Notes under the pieces: model-generated
Told to the model about the DNA's origin: nothing
The model's database searches: none
The model's input: the letters and a program-made list of their open reading frames with translations, nothing else
Position numbers and translations under genes: made by a program
Shown here: in pieces, positions 16,278 to 24,716 of the stretch
How positions within the stretch are numbered: the first letter of the stretch is position 1
Layout: each line of letters opens with the position of its first letter
Assembly: GCA_016715195.1 (NCBI GenBank)
Contig: JADKBB010000063.1
Coordinates: 1-61,835, forward strand
DNA length: 61,835 bases
Reading direction: 5' to 3'
DNA from: Candidatus Villigracilis proximus
Lineage (GTDB): Bacteria > Chloroflexota > Anaerolineae > Anaerolineales > Villigracilaceae

Positions 16278-17552
16278 CTACTTCATCATCCTCGCGGCTT
16301 TTCTTCCGATCTCCACCGCAAAGTTTGTGCCGCGATCCCACGGGTAGACTTGACTCATAGAAGCAAAATATAATCCTGTAATGGGTGTTTGTATTTCAGG
16401 AATATTTTTTGAATGGTTTACCAACGGCACAGGCTGGGCATAATTTGTTTTGGAAACCCATATCTTCTTCACCCAATCGCGCGAAAATTCAGGATTGAAT
16501 TTTTTGAATGCGGGAATAAATCTTTCGAGCAATTCATCATCGCTCATTGTGAAATATTCATGACCCAATTCCAGATAATCGCCGGCATACATAATATGGT
16601 CGCCGCCAAAATTTTCCTTCGGCACAAAATTCGTATGCTCCACCAGCGCCAAAAACGGATAGCCTTCATCCTTCGGCACGTTGAACCAGTAATAACCTTC
16701 CTTTGATAAAGAATATTTGAGTGATAGCGTCATCACCACCGCGCCCATTGATTTCAATTCAAGCAAACCCTTTAAATAATTTTCAGGCAGATCGGGACAT
16801 AACTTTGCCATCAGATTGGGCGACGAAGTGACCAGCACCTTATCGAAGATATCACCGTCCACGCTCAGACTCACCGACGCCTGATCCTGCTTAATAGACT
16901 TGATCGGCGCGTTGAGTTTGATCTCCACACCCATCTCGCGCAGCTTCTCCGCGAACAGATCAGCGAACTTCTGAAAGCCGCCTTCAAATGTACCGAGGCG
17001 GGTCGTGCGTGCATGGATGCGTGCCCACATCCACGCCATGTTAACATCCTTATAAAACGGACCAAACTTGCCGATCAATAACGGCTTCCACATCTGCTCG
17101 TAGACTTGTCTGCCGGCGTATTTCAACATCCACGCATCAGCGGTGACTTTTTCCAGCGCACGCCAATTGTTCGTGAGGCGCAGAAATAATCCGACGAAGC
17201 CGAATCTAATTTTGTTCAGACCAAATCCCAGTCCGGGGAAACGAAGCGCGTTGATGATCGAGTCAAAGGGATACCATTTATTCTTGTACAGCATCACGGT
17301 CAACGGGCGGGGGAAGCGGACTTTGTCCTCCAGCCCCAGCTCGCGGATCAATCCCAGCATTTCTGAATCACTTTGAAACCAGTGATGATAAAACTTTTCC
17401 ACCGACCAATCCCAGTGCGGCTCCTTGAAACCGGATGCCAATCCGCCAACATAATCGGCAGCTTCGAAAATGGTCACATCGTGTCCCGCTTTTTTTAGAT
17501 CATACGCAGCCACCATGCCGCTGTATCCTGCTCCAATAATTGCTATTTTCAT
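16278..17552 (-). CDS. NAD(P)/FAD-dependent oxidoreductase
   Basis: 424 residues. Dinucleotide site IAIIGAGYSGMVAAYDLKKA at the very N-terminus, followed by FEAADYVGGLASGF (GG motif of the amine-oxidase/protoporphyrinogen-oxidase group). The C-terminus has ITGLYFASMSQVYPWDRGTN, the second FAD contact. Enzymes of this type next to flippase-like or glycosyl genes often act on polyprenyl or sugar substrates; the exact reaction is not readable. It follows the flippase-like gene on the minus strand by 27 bases, which suggests a common transcript. Confidence 0.85.
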   Translation of the reverse strand: MKIAIIGAGYSGMVAAYDLKKAGHDVTIFEAADYVGGLASGFKEPHWDWSVEKFYHHWFQSDSEMLGLIRELGLEDKVRFPRPLTVMLYKNKWYPFDSIINALRFPGLGFGLNKIRFGFVGLFLRLTNNWRALEKVTADAWMLKYAGRQVYEQMWKPLLIGKFGPFYKDVNMAWMWARIHARTTRLGTFEGGFQKFADLFAEKLREMGVEIKLNAPIKSIKQDQASVSLSVDGDIFDKVLVTSSPNLMAKLCPDLPENYLKGLLELKSMGAVVMTLSLKYSLSKEGYYWFNVPKDEGYPFLALVEHTNFVPKENFGGDHIMYAGDYLELGHEYFTMSDDELLERFIPAFKKFNPEFSRDWVKKIWVSKTNYAQPVPLVNHSKNIPEIQTPITGLYFASMSQVYPWDRGTNFAVEIGRKAARMMK

Positions 17553-17579
17553 TTTTCCTCATTTGAACGTTGAAACGTA

Positions 17580-18584
17580 TTAGTTTTTTGTCTCTTCACG
17601 TAAATCATCACTCCACTTCAATCCTTCGCGCGCCATGTAATATGCGCCGAGCAAAGTGATCGGCAGCCACAAGGCGACATGTAATGTGAGCGTGTACCCC
17701 GCCGCTGTGGCCTGATCCACGCCATAGGCGGTGAGGACGGCGATGCCCGGGGCGTCGAAGGTGCCGATGTAGCCCGGCGCGGAAGGAATGGTGGTGGCGA
17801 GATTGACAATGCCGTTCATCAACATCAACGCGAAGAATGACACTTCAAAATTAAACGCGTGCATCACGAACCAGTATTTGCCCGTCTCCAACAGCCAGAT
17901 GATGACCGAAGTAAAGAAGACCATCAAAACGTTAAAGGGAGATCGGAGCGAAGCGAGTCCATCCAGAAATTTATTCATAACGCTGGTGATGTTGTCATGC
18001 AGGCGTTTGGGGGTCAGATGTTCAATGAACCATAATCCGATCTTTGCTGTGAATTGCGGGAACATGGCGGCCAGTAGAAAGATCAATAAAGCGCCGAGAA
18101 AAACTCCCGTGCCGTAGATCGCCACTTGTTGAATGTTGCCCACAAAGCCGGATGCGCTGGTGAGTTTTGCCAGCTCTGATAAATTTAAAAAAACAAAAGC
18201 GAGCATTACCACGCCGTCAAAGATGCGCTCAACGATGATGGTTGCAAGTGAAGCGGAAACGGGCACGCCTTCTTTGCGTTTGAGGATCACGGCGCGTAAT
18301 ACTTCGCCGGCGCGCGCGGGGTAAATATTATTTCCCATGTAGCCGATGGTTGTGATGGGGAACATGGTCTTTGTGGGAATCTTTTTGATCGGTCCCAGTA
18401 GATAATGCCAGCGCCATGCGCGAATCCACACGCCGATAAAGTACACGCCAATTCCCGGGATCAACCAGAAATAATTCGCTTTCTGCACAGTTTGCCAGAA
18501 ATCATTGAGATGAAGTCCGCGCAGGGAAAGCCAGATAAATACGATGCTGATCAGCACCCCAAGCCAAAATTGCCATTTTTTCAT
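17580..18584 (-). CDS. Flippase-like membrane protein (UPF0104 / LPG synthase TM family)
   Basis: 334 residues with about eight membrane segments. Typical stretches are GIGVYFIGVWIRAWRWHYLL, TIGYMGNNIYPARAGEVLRA (the family signature around NxxPARxGEVxR) and APGYIGTFDAPGIAVL. This family corresponds to the membrane half of lysylphosphatidylglycerol synthases and to stand-alone lipid transporters or flippases. Lysyl-transferase domain is absent. First gene of a probable pair with the FAD oxidoreductase. Confidence 0.88.
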   Translation of the reverse strand: MKKWQFWLGVLISIVFIWLSLRGLHLNDFWQTVQKANYFWLIPGIGVYFIGVWIRAWRWHYLLGPIKKIPTKTMFPITTIGYMGNNIYPARAGEVLRAVILKRKEGVPVSASLATIIVERIFDGVVMLAFVFLNLSELAKLTSASGFVGNIQQVAIYGTGVFLGALLIFLLAAMFPQFTAKIGLWFIEHLTPKRLHDNITSVMNKFLDGLASLRSPFNVLMVFFTSVIIWLLETGKYWFVMHAFNFEVSFFALMLMNGIVNLATTIPSAPGYIGTFDAPGIAVLTAYGVDQATAAGYTLTLHVALWLPITLLGAYYMAREGLKWSDDLREETKN

Positions 18585-18880
18585 AGGCGATTATTGTACC
18601 AAAGGAAAGGATGAGGGATAAAGGATGAAAAAAATGGATGGCTTTTCCAAGGTCAGGAAAATCTTAACGCGAACACTTGCGCCGCACGCCAGTGCAGGTG
18701 TTACACGACAAAACCTTTTTAAATACGCAAAATTCGTTCATTCGAGAAATTCGCGTTTCAAGTACGCCACAGAAATTAAGACACATCAAGCGGTCTTGGA
18801 AAAACCATGGTGAAAAAAGAAGATGCTAAATTCGTTCGGCTATAATGATTTGACTTCAACATAATGGAAAAGGATTTCTT
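18585..18880. repeat. Gene-free gap with dispersed palindromic repeats
   Basis: No credible gene; a 62-codon frame at 18625 lies on repeats and has no family features. At 18672-18702 an imperfect hairpin, AACACTTGCGCC..AGTGCAGGTGTT, matches a segment at 54107-54144. Around 18723-18765 there are short inverted runs of the GCGAATT / AATTCGC type that recur at 45777-45815. A promoter for the YitT gene must lie at the right end but no clear boxes were seen. Confidence 0.55.
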
Positions 18881-19763
18881 ATGAAAAAATATTGGATAAA
18901 TAGCCGGGATTATATTTTGATCGTCCTGGGCGCGTTAATTCAGGCGGTTAGCTTGCGGATATTCTTTGTCCCTGCGGATCTGGCTTCGGGCGGGGTGAGC
19001 GGAATTGCTCAATTGATCAATTTCTATACGGAATGGCCGATCGGTTTGATGGTTCTGGTGGGGAATGTTCCGCCTTTTTCTGTTGGGATGGCGTTTTCTC
19101 GGCGGGCGCCGCTTTGCCCTGCGGACGGCGGTGGCGATCGTCACATATTCCCTGTTGACCGATCTGCTGCTGAAGATTCCGCTGTTCATGTACTACACTG
19201 ATATTTTGATCGAGGATTTGAAAGGCGATATTTTTCTGAACTCGTTGTATGGCGCGATCATCAGCGGCGTGGGCTATGGACTGGTCTATCGCGCACGCGG
19301 TACAAGCGGCGGCTCGGATATTCTGGCGCGCATTCTTAACAAGTGGCGCGGCATTTCGATGACCCAAAGTTATTTGATGGTGGATACTTTGGTCATTCTT
19401 TCTGCCGGGTTTATTTTTGGATGGAAGCAGGCCTTGTATGCAATGATCACGTTATATGTCAGCGGACTTGTAGCTGAAACGGTGCTCGAAGGCGGCGGGA
19501 CTGTGCGTACGGCGATGATCGTGACGAATAAACCAGAAGATGTTACCTCCAGAGTTATGGAAGAACTTGAACGCGGTGTCACATATCTGGAAGGACGCGG
19601 TGGGTATACCGGCAGTTCACGTCCCGTTTTATATTGTGTGGTTTCACGTGCAGAGGTTGCAACGTTAAAAACCATCGTACATGAAATTGATCCCGAAGCA
19701 TTTATGGTGATCGGTGTTGCGCATGAAGCATTAGGGGAAGGCTTTAGGCCGTTGAAAGGATGA
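18881..19763 (+). CDS. YitT family membrane protein, one frameshift
   Basis: The first frame (from ATG 18881) gives the YitT N-terminus: IVLGALIQAVSLRIFFVPAD, ASGGVSGIAQLI and IGLMVLVGNVP. It then derails; the second frame resumes at FLLGWRFLGGRRFALRT and continues through RARGTSGGSDILARI to a C-terminal DUF2179 domain (EELERGVTYLEGRGGYTG, IDPEAFMVIGVAHEALG), ending at 19763. The break lies at 19065-19082, near a run of five T. Together the parts make a normal-length protein with about five membrane helices and a cytosolic tail that in this family can bind nucleotides. Transport role presumed, substrate unknown. Confidence 0.88.
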
Positions 19764-19832
19764 AGAAGTGAGAAGAAGTGAGAAGTGAGAAGTGGAAAGT
19801 GTAAAAAGTGAGAAGTAAAGAAACTTGAAGTA
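19764..19832. repeat. Heptanucleotide GAGAAGT repeat tract
   Basis: Irregular tandem copies of AGAAGTG / GAGAAGT fill the bases after the YitT stop; a matching TTATTAC heptamer tract (19867-19889) lies on the other side of the terminator hairpin. Low-complexity DNA of the type that grows by slippage. Confidence 0.6.
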
Positions 19833-19833
19833 G

Positions 19834-19867
19834 GATGCCCTGTGAGTTTAAAAACTCACAGGGCATC
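19834..19867. terminator. Bidirectional terminator between YitT and era
   Basis: Perfect 16-bp stem GATGCCCTGTGAGTTT (19834-19849) / AAACTCACAGGGCATC (19852-19867). It lies between convergent genes and is followed by TTATT on the plus strand. Confidence 0.8.
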
Positions 19868-19884
19868 TTATTACTTATTACTTA

Positions 19885-20817
19885 TTACTTCCTCTTGATA
19901 TATCCAAACTGATTTAACATATTTTGATTATCGCGCCAGTCTTTTGAAACCTTCACGCGCACTTCGAGGAATACTTTTCGTCCGCCCATGTCTTCGATCT
20001 CTTTTCTCGCAGCCGAGCCGATAGACTTGAGCATTTTGCCGCCTTCGCCGATGACGATTCCCTTTTGTGATTCGCGTTCCACGAAAATGGTCGCGGCGAT
20101 GTAGGCCATGCCGTTTTCGCGCTCTTTGAATTCGTCAATGCGGACCGCCAGACTGTGCGGCACTTCATCGCGCAATATCTTCAGGCATGATTCACGGATC
20201 AAGTCTGAAGCGATGTCGCGCTCGTAAGAGTCTGTCACTTGTTCTTCGGGATAATCGGCTTCTCTCTCTGGAAGCATGCTGATCAGTTTCTCGCGCAGTT
20301 CATCCAGCCCGATCTTTTTCGTCGCAGACACTTTCATAGCGCCTGTGTTGAGCCCGGTCGAAACATCGGCATGATTTAGCAAATTGGAAAATGTATATAC
20401 CCGGGCAGTTTCCTCTTCAGGGGTGAGCGTATCTATTTTGTTGAGCACCAGCAACCGTTGAGCGCGAAGCGGGAGCTTGTTAAGCAGGTCAGCGATGCGG
20501 ATGTCATCCTCTGTGGGTTCGTCGGAAGAATCCACCAGCCAGATAATGATGTCCACGCCGTCTGCGGCTTCTTCGGCTTCATAGTTTAGGAACTCGCCCA
20601 GTTTATGACGGGCTTGATGGATGCCGGGCGTATCCACAAAAACGAGCTGGGCATTTTCAATGGTGAGAATACCAAGCTGACGGCGGCGCGTGGTTTGCGG
20701 ACGCGGTGAAACGGCAGCAACTTTTTGCCCAAGCAACGCATTGAGCAAAGTGGACTTGCCCACATTGGGGCGTCCGATAATGGCGATAAAACCTGAGTGA
20801 TGCGCTGTACTTGTCAT
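19885..20817 (-). CDS. era: GTPase Era
   Basis: 310 residues. G1 GRPNVGKSTLLNALL, G2-region TTRRRQLGI, G3 DTPGIH, G4 NKID and a C-terminal KH domain (REEVPHSLAV-like LRDEVPHSLAVRID then GIVIGEGGKMLKSIGSAARK, the GxxG loop). Length is normal for Era, which binds 16S rRNA near the anti-Shine-Dalgarno end and assists 30S subunit assembly at the membrane. The start overlaps the preceding EamA transporter stop by 4 bases. Confidence 0.96.
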   Translation of the reverse strand: MTSTAHHSGFIAIIGRPNVGKSTLLNALLGQKVAAVSPRPQTTRRRQLGILTIENAQLVFVDTPGIHQARHKLGEFLNYEAEEAADGVDIIIWLVDSSDEPTEDDIRIADLLNKLPLRAQRLLVLNKIDTLTPEEETARVYTFSNLLNHADVSTGLNTGAMKVSATKKIGLDELREKLISMLPEREADYPEEQVTDSYERDIASDLIRESCLKILRDEVPHSLAVRIDEFKERENGMAYIAATIFVERESQKGIVIGEGGKMLKSIGSAARKEIEDMGGRKVFLEVRVKVSKDWRDNQNMLNQFGYIKRK

Positions 20818-21692
20818 GATTGTTTTGTTTTCCAGTTTACAACGGCAAGACTTGCAATGATCAATGCGCCACCTGCGAATAATTGCCAGGATAGTTTTTC
20901 ATTGAGGAAGATAACACCAAGGATAACACCGCCGGGGGGAAAAGTGTATGTGACCATGGTGGTGCGGGTGGGGCCGATCTCGTGTAATAAATAATAATTG
21001 AGGGCCATGGCGATTCCTGAGCCAAGGATGCCGAGCCATAGGGCCGCGATCCATGTGATGGGCAAAGCAGGGATTTTAAACGGGACTTCTGCCACGGGGC
21101 CGATCATCCACATGAAGAGGGTGGCGGTCAGCAGGGGAGCGGCGGCGCGCACAGCGCCTTTGACATGCTGTGTTACTTTGCGGGCATACACGGCGCTGCC
21201 TGCATAAAAGAGCGAGGCTAGAATCACTGCGGCCTGCCCTAAAACTGAAACATGCTGGCTTGCAAATAGATCTTCACTTAAAAGGATAATGATGCCGACA
21301 AACCCAACCAGCAGACCGATGACTTTTTGCAGTGTCATCTTGTCATCATGTAAATAGAAGTGAGCGATGATCAAGGTGAAGAGCGGCACCGTTGCATTAA
21401 GAATGGCAGCCACGGCTGAGTCTATGCTTTGTTCGCCCCATGAGATGAGGAAGATCGGAATGGCGAGGCTGGTGGGGCCGAGAATGGCGTAGATGCCCCA
21501 GGTTTTCCAATCACGCGGCCATACATCTTTTTGGTAGAGCGCTATCGCGACAGCGGTGATTACACCAAATAACATGCGGAAGGCGACCAGCGCCATCGGG
21601 CCGACTTCCTGTACGCCGATCTTGATCCACAGGAAGGATGAACTCCAAATAATGCCGAGGGCAATAAATACGATCCAATGTTTTGTTTTCAA
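20814..21692 (-). CDS. EamA family (DMT) transporter
   Basis: 292 residues, ten hydrophobic segments in two EamA repeats. The first starts IALGIIWSSSFLWIKIGVQ and has a VAFRMLFGV helix; the second contains LLVGFVGIIILL and later VTYTFPPGGVILGVIFLNEK, the usual family ending. Likely a metabolite exporter; substrate unknown. Transcribed together with era (4-base overlap). Confidence 0.9.
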   Translation of the reverse strand: MKTKHWIVFIALGIIWSSSFLWIKIGVQEVGPMALVAFRMLFGVITAVAIALYQKDVWPRDWKTWGIYAILGPTSLAIPIFLISWGEQSIDSAVAAILNATVPLFTLIIAHFYLHDDKMTLQKVIGLLVGFVGIIILLSEDLFASQHVSVLGQAAVILASLFYAGSAVYARKVTQHVKGAVRAAAPLLTATLFMWMIGPVAEVPFKIPALPITWIAALWLGILGSGIAMALNYYLLHEIGPTRTTMVTYTFPPGGVILGVIFLNEKLSWQLFAGGALIIASLAVVNWKTKQS

Positions 21693-21829
21693 TTGAACTC
21701 CTGATGTGATTTACCTTTCGACTTGAGTTTATCATTTATACGGATAAAGTCTAATAAGTATATCCATCATTTGTCTTGCGGCTGGTGTTCGCCAGCGTAC
21801 GCGCAATATGAAAGCTGTGATCGTAGATG

Positions 21830-22645
21830 CTACTCTTCTTCCTTGTCCAATTGTTTGGTGATCAGCAATAGAATCACCGAAACCAGAATCAAGACCACTG
21901 ACAAGGCCATTGCCACGCCGAGGTTGCGTTCAAACCCAATGTAAATGGCGATCGGCATGGTCTGGGTGACGCCTTCCAAATTCCCGGCAAATAAGATCGT
22001 CGCGCCAAATTCACCAAGGGCGCGTGTCCAGGTGAGGATGGCTCCACTGGCAAGTGCGCGGATGGCAATTGGAATCATGACTTCGTAAAATAATTGCCAT
22101 TGATTTGCCCCTTCCACATAGGCAGATTCTTCAAGCTGCTTATCAATGTGTGCGAATCCAATCCGCGCTGACCGGACATACAAAGGTGCGGCGACAAACA
22201 TTTGCGCCATAATGACTGCGGTTGTGGTGAATGGAATGCTGATTCCGATATCATTCAGGAATGCGCCGAATAACCCCCTACGCCCAAAAGCGATCAGCAA
22301 CGCCAGCCCCGCCACGGAAGGCGGCAAGACAATCGGCAGGTCGAGAATTAATTCCAGCCATGCTTTGAACCTGAATTTCCAGCGTGCCAGAAGATAGGCC
22401 AATGGTGTTCCCAGTGCCACAGCAATAAGCGTGGTAATGGAGCTGGTGACCAGACTTAATTTAAGCGCCTGAAATGACTGTTGTGAAAGTGCGTTCTCAA
22501 AAAAATCAGGCGCGATGGAACGATATGCCAACGCAATTATTGGAAGCGCGAAAAAAGCAAGCAGAATCAAACTGGGTAGAAGGAATATCCATTTTGAATA
22601 TCCTTCTCCAAAAAAGCGGCTGAAAAGTTTACGAGAGTTGGTCAT
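21830..22645 (-). CDS. modB: Molybdate ABC transporter permease
   Basis: 271 residues with five to six membrane helices and the ModB signature: TPLAYLLARWKFRFKAWLE, DLPIVLPPSVAGLALLIAFG and the cytosolic EAA loop EESAYVEGANQWQLFYEV that contacts the ATPase. It follows modA on the minus strand, separated by a terminator-like hairpin. No modC gene follows; the next gene is EamA. The ATPase must be encoded elsewhere or shared. Confidence 0.93.
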   Translation of the reverse strand: MTNSRKLFSRFFGEGYSKWIFLLPSLILLAFFALPIIALAYRSIAPDFFENALSQQSFQALKLSLVTSSITTLIAVALGTPLAYLLARWKFRFKAWLELILDLPIVLPPSVAGLALLIAFGRRGLFGAFLNDIGISIPFTTTAVIMAQMFVAAPLYVRSARIGFAHIDKQLEESAYVEGANQWQLFYEVMIPIAIRALASGAILTWTRALGEFGATILFAGNLEGVTQTMPIAIYIGFERNLGVAMALSVVLILVSVILLLITKQLDKEEE

Positions 22646-22652
22646 GTGAATA

Positions 22653-22684
22653 AAAAGTCGCGGGATGATTATCCCGCGACTTTT
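22653..22684 (-). terminator. Attenuator-type terminator between modA and modB
   Basis: 14-bp perfect stem (22653-22666 with 22671-22684), loop of four, followed by T-rich sequence on the minus strand. It sits after modA and just before the modB start, so it should reduce read-through and keep the binding protein more abundant than the permease. Confidence 0.85.
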
Positions 22685-22697
22685 ATTTTACTCAAAA

Positions 22698-23552
22698 TTA
22701 TTTAATCGGGGCAAATCCCCACTTCGCCAAAACGGATTGTCCTTCGGCAGAGAGCACGTATTCAATAAACTGAGCAGCGAGTTCTGTGTTTTCAGAGTTG
22801 ACCAGCGGTGCAATCGGATATTTCGCGATGACGTTCAAATCGGCTGGGATTTCGATGGTCTTCAAATCAGGTGCGGCTATCGCATCGGACGTGTAGACAA
22901 TCCCCGCATCCGCTTCGCCAAGCTGAACCTTGGCAACCACCTGTTTGACATTATCTTCATTGGAAACGACATTTGCCAAAACCTTGTCCTTGAACCCTGT
23001 TCCAAATGAGGCATCCATGAGATCAAACGCCTGACGTGAATATTTGCCGACTGGGACTTCCTCGGCTGCAAGTACCAGTTTAATCCCCGGGTTTGCAAGG
23101 TCTTCCAACTTTTCAAGCGCAGCGGGATTATCCGCAGGCAGGATGACGACCAGTTTATTTGTCAGAAAAACTTGCGCAATATCTGCAGTGACAAAATTGT
23201 CTGTTACGAGCGTATCCATCTCTTTGGCATTTGCAGAAGCGAATACATCCACCGGCGCGCCTTCTTCGATTTGAGTCCGCAGGGTTTGCGAACCGCCGAA
23301 GTTAAAAGTGGTGGTGACGCCAGGGTTGGCGGCGTCAAATGCTGCGCCGATTTCGATGAAGGCGTCTGTCAGGGAGGCGGCGGCGAAAACTGTCAGGGTC
23401 TGAGGTTCAGGCTCGGGTGTGGCAGTTGGCGGAGCTTCTGTCGGCGCAAGAGTTGGCGCTTCGGCGGCAGAAGCAGGCGTCGGGGCGGATGATGCGCCGC
23501 AGGCTGTCAAAAAGATGGACAGCAAAAGAGTCAGGGATATTAATCGTTTCAT
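22698..23552 (-). CDS. modA: Molybdate-binding lipoprotein
   Basis: 284 residues. Signal peptide with lipobox SIFLTACGASS, then a Ser/Pro/Thr/Glu-rich tether, then the mature ModA fold: LTVFAAASLTDAFIEIG, FNFGGSQTLRTQIEEGAPVD and DVFASANAKEMDTL. These contain the Ser residues that hold the oxyanion. DAGIVYTSDAIAAPD is the usual late motif. Exported and anchored outside the cytoplasmic membrane, delivering molybdate or tungstate to ModB. AGGAG-type ribosome site and a good promoter lie upstream. Confidence 0.94.
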   Translation of the reverse strand: MKRLISLTLLLSIFLTACGASSAPTPASAAEAPTLAPTEAPPTATPEPEPQTLTVFAAASLTDAFIEIGAAFDAANPGVTTTFNFGGSQTLRTQIEEGAPVDVFASANAKEMDTLVTDNFVTADIAQVFLTNKLVVILPADNPAALEKLEDLANPGIKLVLAAEEVPVGKYSRQAFDLMDASFGTGFKDKVLANVVSNEDNVKQVVAKVQLGEADAGIVYTSDAIAAPDLKTIEIPADLNVIAKYPIAPLVNSENTELAAQFIEYVLSAEGQSVLAKWGFAPIK

Positions 23553-23589
23553 GGAATCTCCTTCTGTATAACAATGATTGGGAGTTTTG

Positions 23590-23631
23590 TACTCACTCAG
23601 TGAGTATATCCAGAAACCTTATGCCTGACAA
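23590..23631 (-). promoter_or_regulatory. modA promoter with overlapping palindromic operator
   Basis: On the minus strand a -35 box TTGTCA (23626-23631) and a -10 box TATACT (23603-23608) are separated by exactly 17 bases. A perfect palindrome, TACTCACT-C-AGTGAGTA (23590-23606, plus reading), overlaps the -10 box and the likely transcription start. A repressor bound there would block modA; whether it is a ModE-type protein is unknown. The start codon is about 40 bases downstream. Confidence 0.7.
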
Positions 23632-23649
23632 GTGATTAATCACATGGCT

Positions 23650-24096
23650 TTATGGGTGGGCACGATTGGCGTACCAGCCGAGTTTTTCAACTGTGTGAAC
23701 ATCGAATTCGGGGATGTATGGTTTGATATCAAGCAGCGGGGTTCCGTCGAGCATGTCCACCCATTCAATTTGCAAACGCAAACCGGTTTGTTGAATCAAA
23801 CGCACAACAGAAAACCCGATCGGGTTGGGGCGTTGATAAAAACGGGTGGCAAATACGCCGTGAGTTTTCTCATCCAAAAAAGGTTTGACCCATAGTTCCT
23901 GACTGTGAAGCGCTTCGTGAAAAACATAAATCAGGATGAGATGCGAGAGTCCGTCGATGCTTTTTAGCCCGGCTTCGTATTCAGGAAAAACTTCAATTTC
24001 TCCGGACGCAGTGGAGCGCGAAAATTGAATGGGCGTTTCAGATTTTTCCTTGAATGGCGTGTGAATGACGCCAATGGGCTTCATGCAAAATTCCAT
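23650..24096 (-). CDS. trmO: tRNA (N6-threonylcarbamoyladenosine-37-N6)-methyltransferase TrmO-like
   Basis: 148 residues from the ATG at 24096; a longer frame from 24153 would overlap the PadR gene and is rejected. TsaA/YaeB beta-barrel features are PIGVIHTPFKEKSETPIQ, HLILIYVFHEA, GVFATRFYQRPNPIGFSVV (the AdoMet-site RxPxRPNPIG-like motif) and LLDIKPYIPEFD. In E. coli TrmO methylates t6A37 of threonine tRNA. Lies 17 bases after the PadR gene, two genes from Elp3. Confidence 0.87.
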   Translation of the reverse strand: MEFCMKPIGVIHTPFKEKSETPIQFSRSTASGEIEVFPEYEAGLKSIDGLSHLILIYVFHEALHSQELWVKPFLDEKTHGVFATRFYQRPNPIGFSVVRLIQQTGLRLQIEWVDMLDGTPLLDIKPYIPEFDVHTVEKLGWYANRAHP

Positions 24097-24112
24097 GTTG
24101 ACTCTGCCTTCG

Positions 24113-24658
24113 CTAAAAAAATTGCCGGGTTTCATCCAGCCATTCCAAAACAAATCGCAATTGTTTCAATCGCATTTCGAGACTCAGGCGGTTGTAGAGC
24201 TGGTCATTGGGTAATTCAGCCAGTGTTTTTTCCAGTCGTTGAATGTGTGTGACGGCTTCGGCGCGCTGTTGTTCAAAAGCTTTCGCAATTTTTTTTGGAA
24301 AAAATAATTTTAGAAAATACAGGCGGGTGATGAATTCCATGCGGATGGCGCGGGTGCTGCCGCCGCTGGGAGCATGAAGCCAGTCTAAAAAGTTTTGGCG
24401 GCCCTGCGCGGTCATTTGCAACACCTGACGGCTGGGAAGTTTTTCCTGTGGAATCTCTTCCACTGAAATATCGCCGCGCGTTTCGAGTCGTTTGAGAATC
24501 GCGTAGGCCTGACTCTGGCTGAGATGCCAGACCTGACCGAGGTCTGTGTTTACTTTGCGGTGCAGGTCATAACCGTGTCCGGCTTCTTTATAGAGCAGAC
24601 CGAGCAATGCCATTTCAGGAGAAAGCGTGCCAATGTGATGTGGTTTTTGATTTGTCAT
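24113..24658 (-). CDS. PadR family transcriptional regulator
   Basis: 181 residues from the ATG at 24658; the open frame extends upstream without family sequence. Winged helix: MALLGLLYKEAGHGYDLHRK, HLSQSQAYAILKRLETRGDI (recognition helix) and the wing RQVLQMTAQGRQNF. A long C-terminal helix (QRAEAVTHIQRLEKTLAEL) should mediate dimerisation. Ligand and targets unknown; it could regulate TrmO downstream, or modA. Confidence 0.88.
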   Translation of the reverse strand: MTNQKPHHIGTLSPEMALLGLLYKEAGHGYDLHRKVNTDLGQVWHLSQSQAYAILKRLETRGDISVEEIPQEKLPSRQVLQMTAQGRQNFLDWLHAPSGGSTRAIRMEFITRLYFLKLFFPKKIAKAFEQQRAEAVTHIQRLEKTLAELPNDQLYNRLSLEMRLKQLRFVLEWLDETRQFF

Positions 24659-24716
24659 AATATTTTTTACGCCGGTATGGCAGGCAGCGAAATTATAAAA
24701 ATATACATTCTGTAAA

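Noticed and set aside
18625..18813. 62-codon frame before YitT
   Set aside because: Consists of dispersed repeat sequence, no ribosome site that fits, no family.
23553..23650. Possible molybdenum-cofactor riboswitch before modA
   Set aside because: The leader is only about 45 bases from the predicted start, too short for that riboswitch; a palindromic operator explains it better.
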